DNA from: an uncultured Eubacteriales bacterium
GTDB lineage: Bacteria > Bacillota > Clostridia > Christensenellales > Christensenellaceae
Direction of reading: 5' to 3'
Length of the DNA stretch: 6,676 bases
NCBI GenBank assembly: GCA_902782475.1
Contig: CACZNR010000061.1
Coordinates: forward strand, 1-6,676
Shown: positions 1-6,365 of the stretch, piece after piece
How positions within the stretch are numbered: the first letter of the stretch is position 1
How the letters are laid out: each line of letters begins with the position of its first letter
Made by a program: the position numbers and the translations under genes
The notes under the pieces: generated by a model
Told to the model about the DNA's origin: nothing
The model's input: only the letters and a program-made list of their open reading frames with translations
Databases searched by the model: none

Positions 1-654
1 AAGCATGTCTGCAGAGGCATCTATCTCTCTTATGAGTGCATCCACATATGAATGCTCCTTCCCGCCATCCTTTGATGCAAGGAGTGAGAAGAAGGAACAG
101 TATGAGCATCTGCTGGTGCAGAACGGTATGCCCACATAGATGTCGATGTCCCTGCCCGGTTCATTGCTGTCTATGAACGGTTCCTGAACTTCATATATCT
201 GCTTTAAAAGCGAAAGCTTCTCTTCTGAAAGGAAGTATTCCTCCCTCATGCGTCTGTCAGCTTCCGCTGCTCCCAGGTTCCTTACAAGGTCACGGTACAT
301 CTTTGAAGGCCTTACTCCTGTAAGGGATCCCCATGGTCTTCTTATGCCTGTATGGTCTGCAAGTACCATGTATATGGAATTCTTTGCTCCATGCTTTTCT
401 GCCCTTGTCCTCTCAAGCTCTGTGAACTCTCCGTCAGGCAGGACCACGGTCCTTACGCATCTCACTTCGCCGTTTTCGTAAAGCTCTGAAGTATTGATTA
501 TCCTTCCCTCTTCATATCTCAGGGCATGCTTAAGGACAGTTCCTTCCATTGGAACGCTATCAGTCATCGGTATGTTTCTCTCGTTATAAAACAAGCGGAT
601 CTCGTCGCAGAGATCCGCATAGTACTTTTCACTGTTTGTGATCAGATATACCAT
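1..654 (-). CDS. hemZ: HemZ-type radical SAM protein (coproporphyrinogen dehydrogenase family), N-terminal part
   Basis: Reverse-strand translation from the ATG at 654 stays open to the window edge, giving 218 residues of a protein that is usually about 480-500 long, so the C-terminal half lies outside. Residues 179-186 read CTSRCSYC, the CxxxCxxC motif that binds the radical SAM 4Fe-4S cluster (Cys179, Cys183, Cys186), preceded by YVGIPF. Residues 107-118 read PWGSLTGVRPSK, a hallmark of HemZ. About 175 residues precede the cluster motif; HemW and HemN have it much nearer the N-terminus, so HemZ is the better match. The family is annotated as oxygen-independent coproporphyrinogen III oxidase, a cytoplasmic step in heme synthesis, but its role in anaerobes without a full heme pathway is uncertain. 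The start has GGGGGA 6 nt upstream, inside the preceding gene. The gene overlaps the MBL hydrolase by 13 bp in another frame, suggesting translational coupling. Family assignment is secure; the exact reaction is inferred. Confidence 0.9.
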   Translation of the reverse strand, partial: MVYLITNSEKYYADLCDEIRLFYNERNIPMTDSVPMEGTVLKHALRYEEGRIINTSELYENGEVRCVRTVVLPDGEFTELERTRAEKHGAKNSIYMVLADHTGIRRPWGSLTGVRPSKMYRDLVRNLGAAEADRRMREEYFLSEEKLSLLKQIYEVQEPFIDSNEPGRDIDIYVGIPFCTSRCSYCSFFSLLASKDGGKEHSYVDALIREIDASADML

Positions 655-1277
655 CTTCTGTCCCCCATGAACGGATTGTTGTCTACCTCATAGAACAGTG
701 ATGTGTTCTGTCCGTGTCCAGGATAAACTATATAGTCCTTGTCTATGAGCTTCAGCTTTTCAAGGGATGCCTTGAGTGCTTCATAATCCCCACCCGGAAG
801 ATCTGTCCTGCCTATGCCAAGATGGAACAGTGTATCTCCCGTGAAGAGATAGTCCCCTATGAAGAAGCACACGCTTCCCTTTGTATGTCCCGGTGTAAAA
901 AGCGTCTTCACTTCCATGCCGTTGATATCCATGATCTCCTGTCTCAGTACCCTGTCGGCAGGCCTGCATGTGAGCTCCAGCCCTCCCATGGCAGATGCAT
1001 TGAGCACAGGATCTGTAAGCATCTCCCTGTCTGCCTGTGAGATGTAAACCAGAGCTCCGGTCTCTTTCCTTATCATGTCCACACCAGCTATGTGATCAAA
1101 ATGTCCATGTGTAAGCAGTATGGCTCTCACATCGAGCTTTTCGCTCTCTATGACATTCATGAGCCTGTCGCTCCTGAATGAAGGATCGATGACTATGGTA
1201 TGCATCGTCTCATCGTCGAACACTATGTAAGTGTTCACATCCATCTCTTCGCTTACTATCCTGTCGACTTCTATCAT
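642..1277 (-). CDS. MBL-fold metallo-hydrolase, GloC/YcbL-like (type II glyoxalase-like)
   Basis: The 211-residue protein has a complete metallo-beta-lactamase metal site: THGHFDH at 56-62 (His57, His59, Asp61, His62), TPGHTKGS at 128-135 (His131), FTGDTLF at 145-151 (Asp148) and YPGHGQ at 185-190 (His188). The stretch GDTLF...IGRTDLPGGD at 147-164 is typical of the small, single-domain GloC/YcbL subgroup of glyoxalase II-like enzymes, which are about 210 residues long and lack the C-terminal substrate-binding domain of classical GloB. Members hydrolyse thioesters such as S-lactoylglutathione in vitro; the real substrate in a Clostridia-like host, which may lack glutathione, is unknown. The protein should be cytoplasmic and dinuclear-metal dependent; no signal peptide is seen. 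Its ATG overlaps the dtd stop codon by one base (TGATG), with an AAAGG-type ribosome binding site 7-8 nt upstream. The family call is firm; the substrate is not. Confidence 0.93.
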   Translation of the reverse strand: MIEVDRIVSEEMDVNTYIVFDDETMHTIVIDPSFRSDRLMNVIESEKLDVRAILLTHGHFDHIAGVDMIRKETGALVYISQADREMLTDPVLNASAMGGLELTCRPADRVLRQEIMDINGMEVKTLFTPGHTKGSVCFFIGDYLFTGDTLFHLGIGRTDLPGGDYEALKASLEKLKLIDKDYIVYPGHGQNTSLFYEVDNNPFMGDRRWYI

Positions 1278-1726
1278 CAGAACACCTTTCTGCTGTCAAG
1301 AAGGATGGTCACCGGTCCGTCGTTGACTGAAGCCACCTTCATCTCTGCCTGGAACACTCCGGTCCTGAAAGGTATGCCTTCCTTCTCAAATTCCTTTAAA
1401 AATTCTTCGTATCTTCCCTTTGCTTCCGCAGGATCACCTGATCTTATGAAGCTCGGGCGTCTTCCCTTTCTTGCATCCCCAAGTAGCGTGAACTGAGATA
1501 CTATCATTATCTCTCCACCCACTTCACGGATGCTCCTGTTCATCTTTCCTTCATCATCGTGGAAGATCCTTAAGTTTGTCACCTTGTCGCATATGTAGTG
1601 ATAGTCGGTCACAGTGTCTCCCTCTTCGCTTCCAACAAGCACAAGGAGCCCGCTTCCGATACTTGAATATATGCTGCCTTCTATCTCTACGCTGGCACTA
1701 AGGACACGTGTCACTACCGCTCTCAT
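1277..1726 (-). CDS. dtd: D-aminoacyl-tRNA deacylase
   Basis: The 149-residue protein matches the usual length (about 145-150) and layout of Dtd. It begins MRAVVTRV, carries the active-site motif SQFTL at 77-81 and the Gly-cis-Pro motif NDGPVT at 135-140 (Gly137, Pro138), with KGRRPSF at 87-93 between them. Dtd is a homodimeric cytoplasmic enzyme that hydrolyses D-amino acids, and mischarged glycine on tRNA-Ala, from tRNA; the cis-Pro motif rejects L-amino acids through chirality. All these motifs are intact, so activity is expected. The segment before the second motif reads TGVFQAEM, where many homologues have Gly at the Gln126 position. The start codon overlaps the rel stop by one base (TGATG), and no strong ribosome binding site is present beyond a weak AGGG-like stretch, so translation is probably coupled to rel. 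The rel-dtd pairing is widely conserved in Bacillota. Confidence 0.96.
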   Translation of the reverse strand: MRAVVTRVLSASVEIEGSIYSSIGSGLLVLVGSEEGDTVTDYHYICDKVTNLRIFHDDEGKMNRSIREVGGEIMIVSQFTLLGDARKGRRPSFIRSGDPAEAKGRYEEFLKEFEKEGIPFRTGVFQAEMKVASVNDGPVTILLDSRKVF

Positions 1727-3888
1727 CAGTTATTGACCCTGTAGGCCTTTCTTACGGACGGAATAGCCATGACCTTTCTTAAAAGTTCACTGAGATGCTC
1801 CGGAGATGTGACCATTATGGTGGCACTTACGATACAGTTGTTGTTCTTGAGGCTCCTTCCGTTGAATGCCGTCATCTGGTATCCAAGGGAATATATGAGC
1901 TGAGAAACGTCTACCACTATGCCGGAACGGTCTTCAGCTTCTATCTGTATCTCTACTGGATAGCTTGAAGGCCTGTCATCCTTCCAGGTAACTGCTATCC
2001 TTCTTGAAAGAGGAAAATCTATCTCATTAAGGTTCGAGCAGTCTGCCCTGTGGACCGTGACTCCCCTTCCTCTTGTGATAAATCCTATGATGTCATCTCC
2101 TGGGATCGGGTTACAGCATTTGGCAAGCTTTGCCACCATGTCCCCGTAGCCTTCCACATAGACGTTACCGTCACCGGAAGACTTTCTCTTTACATCTATT
2201 ATCTCAGGTACCACCTTGGTCTCGATCTGGTGTGTTACCTTGTATTTCTCGATGAGTCTCAGAAGGACCTGGTTAATGGTAAGTCCGCCGTATCCCACTG
2301 CAGCAAACATATCCTCTTCCGAGTTCAGTGTGAATCTCTTGTAAAGCTCATCAAGGACATCAGGATCCATGAGCTTTGAAAGCTCATAACCTCTTCTCTT
2401 GGCTTCCTTTTCAAGCATGTCCTTGCCTTTTTCTATGTTCTCAGCCTTCAGCTCCTTCTTGAAGAAACCTCTGATCTTTGAACGTGCAGATGCTGTCTTT
2501 ACGAGGTTGAGCCAGTCACGGCTCGGTCCCTTTGAGGACTGGTTAGTGATTATCTCAACTATGTCTCCAGTCTGGAGCTTATAGCTTAATGGCACTATCT
2601 TGCCGTTGACCTTTGCACCGACGCACTTGTTTCCTACTGCCGAGTGGATTGAGTATGCAAAGTCAAGAGGTGTGGATCCTGCCACCAGGTCCACCACGTC
2701 TCCCTTTGGCGTGAATACGAAAACAGACTCTGAGAAGAAGTTTATCCTTATGGCTTCCATGAATTCCTTGGAATCCTTAAGGTCATTCTGCCATTCCATC
2801 ATCTCACGGAGCCAGCTCATCTTCTTGTCAAAATCAGACTGTGAAGCGGTTGTGCCGTCCTTGTATTTCCAGTGTGCTGCAATACCGTATTCAGCTGTCC
2901 TGTGCATCTCGAAGGTCCTTATCTGGACTTCGAAAGGCTTTCCGTCGTCTCCTAAAAGGGTGGTATGCAGAGACTGGTACATGTTTGCCTTAGGTACCGA
3001 TATGTAATCCTTGAATCTTCCAGGTATCTGTCTCCAGGAGGAATGCACATTTCCAAGCACCGCATAGCAGTCTCTTACAGTTTCCACTATGACCCTTACG
3101 GCCATGATGTCGTAGAGTTCCTCAAATGTCCTGCTCTTGTCCTTCAGTTTCCTGTATATGCTGTAGATGTGCTTCGGTCTTCCTTCGATGCTGTACTTTA
3201 TGCCAAGAGGCTCTATGCTCTTCTTTATCTTTTCGATGACTTCCTGGATGTATGCCTCTCTCTCGGCTCTGGTGGAATTCAGCTTGTGAGCTATCTCATG
3301 GAACACTTCGGGTTCCAGATACTTGAGCGCAAGGTCCTCGAACTCCCATTTGAATGCATATATACCAAGCCTGTGAGCCAGAGGAGCATATATCTCCAGT
3401 GTCTCCCTTGCCTTTTCCTGCTGTTTCTGTTCAGTTTTGTAGCCCAGGGTCCTCATGTTATGGAGCCTGTCTGCAAGTTTTATGATTATGACTCTAATGT
3501 CAGAGACCATGGCAAGGAACATCTTCCTCATGCTCTCAGCCTGGGCCTCTTCCTTTGATCTGAATCCGAATTTCTTGAGTTTTGTGACGCCGTCCACTAT
3601 GGCTGCGATCTCTTCGGTGAACTCAGAACGTATCACCTCGATCGGATATTCCTCCACATCTTCGGGAACATCGTGAAGCATGCCTGCGCAGATGCTCACC
3701 TTGTCCATTCCAAGCTCTGCCAGTATGTTGGTGACGGCTATAGGGTGGATGATATATGGCTCTCCGGAATTGCGGAACTGTCCCTCATGAGCCTTTTCAG
3801 CCACTTCAAATGATTTCTCTACAAGAGGATCCTTGTACTGAGGATACTTAGCTATGAATTCTTCATAGTATGCTGACATGCCATACAT
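1726..3888 (-). CDS. rel: Bifunctional (p)ppGpp synthetase/hydrolase Rel
   Basis: This full-length RelA/SpoT homologue makes (p)ppGpp from ATP and GDP/GTP during amino acid starvation on the ribosome, and degrades it. Domains in order (720-residue numbering): HD hydrolase, about 25-200, with Arg39, His48, LHDVPED at 71-77 and DRLHN at 140-144; synthetase, about 230-340, with RPKHIYSI at 237-244, Asp260, RFKD at 291-294 and EVQIRT at 320-325; TGS at about 385-448; a zinc-finger-like segment with Cys591, Cys592, His613 and Cys617; and a C-terminal ACT domain at about 643-720. The RxKD form of the synthetase loop (not ExDD) and the intact HD residues mark a bifunctional enzyme rather than RelA-only. 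The start is ambiguous: the outer ATG at 3888 has AAGGA 6 nt upstream, while the ATG at 3879 (Met4) sits 9 nt from AAAGGAG and is at least as good, giving 717 residues. The gene lies 14 bp after recJ and overlaps dtd by 1 bp. Confidence 0.97.
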   Translation of the reverse strand: MYGMSAYYEEFIAKYPQYKDPLVEKSFEVAEKAHEGQFRNSGEPYIIHPIAVTNILAELGMDKVSICAGMLHDVPEDVEEYPIEVIRSEFTEEIAAIVDGVTKLKKFGFRSKEEAQAESMRKMFLAMVSDIRVIIIKLADRLHNMRTLGYKTEQKQQEKARETLEIYAPLAHRLGIYAFKWEFEDLALKYLEPEVFHEIAHKLNSTRAEREAYIQEVIEKIKKSIEPLGIKYSIEGRPKHIYSIYRKLKDKSRTFEELYDIMAVRVIVETVRDCYAVLGNVHSSWRQIPGRFKDYISVPKANMYQSLHTTLLGDDGKPFEVQIRTFEMHRTAEYGIAAHWKYKDGTTASQSDFDKKMSWLREMMEWQNDLKDSKEFMEAIRINFFSESVFVFTPKGDVVDLVAGSTPLDFAYSIHSAVGNKCVGAKVNGKIVPLSYKLQTGDIVEIITNQSSKGPSRDWLNLVKTASARSKIRGFFKKELKAENIEKGKDMLEKEAKRRGYELSKLMDPDVLDELYKRFTLNSEEDMFAAVGYGGLTINQVLLRLIEKYKVTHQIETKVVPEIIDVKRKSSGDGNVYVEGYGDMVAKLAKCCNPIPGDDIIGFITRGRGVTVHRADCSNLNEIDFPLSRRIAVTWKDDRPSSYPVEIQIEAEDRSGIVVDVSQLIYSLGYQMTAFNGRSLKNNNCIVSATIMVTSPEHLSELLRKVMAIPSVRKAYRVNN

Positions 3889-3899
3889 CTCCTTTCCTT
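3889..3899 (-). promoter_or_regulatory. Double ribosome binding site of rel
   Basis: Read on the minus strand, the recJ-rel gap contains AAGGAAAGGAG directly before the first ATG. The upstream half (AAGGA, 3895-3899) is spaced 6 nt from the ATG at 3888. The downstream half (AAAGGAG, 3889-3895) abuts that ATG and can only serve the ATG at 3879, 9 nt away. The site therefore bears on which start codon is used. Confidence 0.75.
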
Positions 3900-3902
3900 C
3901 TG

Positions 3903-3916
3903 TTATATAAAAAGAT
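3903..3916. repeat. 14-bp direct repeat, copy 1 (recJ 3' end)
   Basis: TTATATAAAAAGAT on the plus strand (ATCTTTTTATATAA on the minus strand). It encodes the last residues and stop of recJ and lies just upstream of the rel ribosome binding site. An identical copy lies just upstream of recJ at 6269-6282. It is AT-rich and may be coincidental. Confidence 0.5.
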
Positions 3917-6260
3917 TATACACGGGATTATCCTCTGCTAACAATGTTTTTTCACTGTTATTCCTGGGGAATATCCTGTCTTTTGAATAAAAAGATACCA
4001 GGTCCTGTGCCCTGAGGGCTGAAACTGCAAAGGTAAGCTTCTTCATGTCCACATCAGGGATATCAGAGAGAAGTATCCTTAAAAGCTCCCTCATGTTCTT
4101 GAAGCCGCTCCTGTTGAGTGCACAGATGTGCTTCCTGTAGGCAGAAAGCTCTTCCGGAGAGACATAGAAGGAATCGTACTCTTTCCTTATGAGGTCACTG
4201 AGGTCATTTCCCCTGTATACATATACATTGTATGCCTCAAAATCCTCCATTGGGGGTTCAAAACCTCCGATAATGTAGATATTGTGATAATTTCTCGGCT
4301 CCTCCAGAGGCTTTGAGAAGCAGATCATGTTGTTTGAGAAGTTTCCGTAGAACAGTACTTCCCTGTCCATGTCAAGTTCACTGAGATTGTCATATACCAT
4401 CTCGACTCCTGCAGCACTGTCCACGAATACTGCAGTTCCGAACCTGCTCTTTTCTATGTCGCTTCTGATCATGTCCTTGAGGACATTGATGTCTGTTATC
4501 TCAGTCACTGATTCATCAAGAGGCAGCCTGTAATCCTTGACCAGATTGATGTAGTCATTTGCAAAGGAAGCTTCCTTGTATTTCAGCACATTCTCCTTTG
4601 TGGAGGAATCAAGGCTTATGTCCCTTATGGTAAAGGTATTGGTCACATTGCCCCTGAATACGTTCTTGGAAAGATTCCCTGTTATGATGTACCTGTTTCC
4701 TGACGAGAATTCCTTCTCTCCTGCAAAATATACGTACTCGCAGTTCTCCTCCACGGTCTTCTTATACTTTCCTTCAGGCCCAAATGACACCACGAATCCC
4801 GGCACATATCCGTCGATCAGGAATACCGGTTCGGGATTGCCTTCACCGTATGGTTCCAGATGTGAGAGCTGGTTAAGGAGCGTATAGTCTATCTCTTCAG
4901 GAACAAGGGTAAAATCGTAGCGTACCTTTGCCTCGAAAAGCTCCTCCTCTGTGGTCTCCACAAAGAAGGCATTGAGCCTCTCCTCAAGTGCTTCAAAATC
5001 CTCTGCCCTTAAAGATAATCCTGCGGCTTTGCTGTGTCCTCCAAAATGCGTAAGAAGGTCGCTGCAGGAAGATATGGCATCATAGATATTCACATCGTCT
5101 ATGCTCCTTGCAGAACCTGTAAGCATCCCGTCCTCTTCATTGAAAACTATGACAGGGCGGTTGTATCTTCTGGAAAGTGAAGAGGCTGCAAGTCCAAGTA
5201 TCCCTTTGTGCCAGGTATCTTTCCTTACCAGCACTATCCTTTTCTCAGAGATGTTTATGTGTTCCTCTATATATGAATTGGCTTCCTTTATGATCTTTTC
5301 CTGGAGCTCCTGACGTTTGCGGTTCAGAAGGTCCATCTTGTATGCCTTCATGACAGCTTTTTCATAGTCGTCTTCAAGTATGGTCTCAAGGGCTGCATAA
5401 GCATGCTCCATACGTCCTGCGGCATTTATCCTGGGAGCGATATTGAACCCCACGTTGTATGCTGTAAGAGGTTTTTTCTTTATACCTGAAGTATCTATTA
5501 TTGCCTTAAGGCCAGAAGAAGGCTTTGAATTCAGCTTTTCAAGGCCATACATGGCAATGACCCTGTTCTCTTCCTTCAGCTGCACCATGTCTGCTATGGT
5601 AGCTATCCCGGCGAGATCGATGTAATCAAGGGCATCCTCCCTTATAAGGGCTTCTGACAGCTTGAATGCAATGCCTGCTCCGCAGAGATCGCTGAAGGGA
5701 TATCCAAGCTCGCTGACCTTTGGGTTCAGTATATATGGCGTATCCGGAAGCATGTCAGGTTCATGATGGTCAGTAACGATGACGTCGACTCCCCTGCTTG
5801 CCGCATAGGCCACTTCGTCAACGCTCCTGATACCGCAGTCCACAGTCACTATGAGGTCTATGCCTTCGTCTATGAGTTTTTCAAATGCATCGGTATTTGC
5901 TCCATAGCCTTCAGTAAAACGGTCAGGTATGTATATCCTGTTCCTGATGCCTATCTTGTCGAATGTCTTTTTAAGGATGACGCAGCTGCATATCCCATCA
6001 CAGTCGTAATCCCCGTAGATGGCTACATATTCATTGTCCGACTGTGCCTTTTTTATCCTTTCGGTTACAGCCTTCATGGTGGAAAAAAGGAACGGGTCAT
6101 TGAGATCGATCAGATCTGGCGAAAGGAAAGACTCTGCATCATCGGGACTGATCCCCCGTGCATTCAGTATCTCTCCCACCAGAGGCCTGATGTGTTTTGC
6201 AGCATATTCATTTTTCAGTTCTTCCGAATATCCCTTCGGATCTCTTCTTATGAATCTCAT
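3903..6260 (-). CDS. recJ: Single-stranded-DNA-specific 5'-3' exonuclease RecJ
   Basis: RecJ degrades single-stranded DNA 5' to 3' in recombinational repair, mismatch repair and fork processing. With the start at 6260 the protein has 785 residues, close to the roughly 786 of Bacillus RecJ. Motifs in that numbering: YGDYDCDG ending at 89 (DHH motif I, metal-binding Asp), VDCG at 140-143, TDHHEP at 163-168 (the DHH motif), APRINAAGRM at 275-284, WHKGILG at 350-356 and GGHSKAAG at 407-414 (DHHA1 domain), and LEPYGEGNPEPV at 468-479 (start of the OB-fold region). The last 240 or so residues carry no motif I know and correspond to the Firmicutes-specific RecJ C-terminal extension. All catalytic motifs are present. 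The ATG at 6260 has AAGGA 5 nt upstream; the ATG at 6266 has its Shine-Dalgarno too close; a longer GTG start at 6311 falls in the upstream terminator and before the predicted transcription start. First gene of the operon. Confidence 0.97.
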   Translation of the reverse strand: MRFIRRDPKGYSEELKNEYAAKHIRPLVGEILNARGISPDDAESFLSPDLIDLNDPFLFSTMKAVTERIKKAQSDNEYVAIYGDYDCDGICSCVILKKTFDKIGIRNRIYIPDRFTEGYGANTDAFEKLIDEGIDLIVTVDCGIRSVDEVAYAASRGVDVIVTDHHEPDMLPDTPYILNPKVSELGYPFSDLCGAGIAFKLSEALIREDALDYIDLAGIATIADMVQLKEENRVIAMYGLEKLNSKPSSGLKAIIDTSGIKKKPLTAYNVGFNIAPRINAAGRMEHAYAALETILEDDYEKAVMKAYKMDLLNRKRQELQEKIIKEANSYIEEHINISEKRIVLVRKDTWHKGILGLAASSLSRRYNRPVIVFNEEDGMLTGSARSIDDVNIYDAISSCSDLLTHFGGHSKAAGLSLRAEDFEALEERLNAFFVETTEEELFEAKVRYDFTLVPEEIDYTLLNQLSHLEPYGEGNPEPVFLIDGYVPGFVVSFGPEGKYKKTVEENCEYVYFAGEKEFSSGNRYIITGNLSKNVFRGNVTNTFTIRDISLDSSTKENVLKYKEASFANDYINLVKDYRLPLDESVTEITDINVLKDMIRSDIEKSRFGTAVFVDSAAGVEMVYDNLSELDMDREVLFYGNFSNNMICFSKPLEEPRNYHNIYIIGGFEPPMEDFEAYNVYVYRGNDLSDLIRKEYDSFYVSPEELSAYRKHICALNRSGFKNMRELLRILLSDIPDVDMKKLTFAVSALRAQDLVSFYSKDRIFPRNNSEKTLLAEDNPVYNLFI

Positions 6261-6265
6261 AGCCA

Positions 6266-6270
6266 TCCTT
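6266..6270 (-). promoter_or_regulatory. Ribosome binding site of recJ
   Basis: AAGGA on the minus strand lies 5 nt before the ATG at 6260. It overlaps the alternative ATG at 6266, for which it would be too close, so it favours the 6260 start (MRFIRRDPKG) over MAMRFIRR. Confidence 0.65.
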
Positions 6271-6282
6271 ATATAAAAAGAT
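6269..6282. repeat. 14-bp direct repeat, copy 2 (recJ leader)
   Basis: Same TTATATAAAAAGAT word as at 3903-3916 and in the same orientation. It occupies nearly the whole predicted recJ leader, between the predicted transcription start near 6282 and the AAGGA ribosome binding site, which it overlaps by two bases. Confidence 0.5.
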
Positions 6283-6288
6283 ACTATT

Positions 6289-6297
6289 ATTATATCA
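6289..6297 (-). promoter_or_regulatory. Extended -10 promoter for the recJ-rel-dtd-MBL-hemZ operon
   Basis: The minus strand reads TGATATAAT, a perfect TATAAT hexamer (6294-6289) with the TGn extension typical of extended -10 promoters. Transcription would begin near 6282, leaving a leader of about 22 nt before the recJ ATG. No good -35 is present: at 16-17 bp spacing the position is occupied by the T-tract of the upstream terminator (TTTTTG or similar), consistent with reliance on the extended -10. This is a sequence-based prediction; it is the only clear promoter I see for the five downstream genes. Confidence 0.65.
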
Positions 6298-6310
6298 AAT
6301 AACGGCCACA

Positions 6311-6346
6311 CAAAAAAACGGCTGTCCCCTTTTGGAAACAGTCGTT
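6311..6346 (-). terminator. Rho-independent terminator of the upstream membrane-protein gene
   Basis: On the minus strand, AACGACTGTTTCC (6346-6334) pairs with GGGGACAGCCGTT (6329-6317) across an AAAA loop. The 13-bp stem has two G-U wobbles and one A-C mismatch, and its lower end runs into seven Ts (6318-6312). The hairpin starts 19 nt after the stop codon at 6366-6368. In the plus orientation the stem has two mismatches and lacks an adjacent T-tract, so it should act mainly on minus-strand transcription, isolating the recJ operon from the upstream gene. Confidence 0.9.
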
Positions 6347-6365
6347 ATTCCACTTTTTCTTTAAC

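Noticed and set aside
248..481. 77-codon plus-strand open frame near the left edge
   Set aside because: It is antisense to hemZ, which has clear family motifs on the minus strand across the same bases.
2965..3558. 197-codon open frame on the plus strand opposite rel
   Set aside because: It is antisense to the synthetase and hydrolase domains of Rel. Its composition (rich in Leu, Tyr, Ser, Phe) is what the complement of this coding sequence gives, and no motif is seen.
5763..6302. 179-codon open frame on the plus strand opposite the start of recJ
   Set aside because: It is antisense to the conserved DHH domain of recJ, has no recognisable family or motif, and its end runs through the recJ promoter region. 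It is a shadow of the coding strand.
6261..6311. Longer recJ start at the GTG at 6311, giving a 17-residue extension
   Set aside because: The GTG lies at the T-tract of the upstream terminator and before the predicted transcription start, has no ribosome binding site, and the extension (MWPLFDIIIVSFYIR) is encoded by the promoter.
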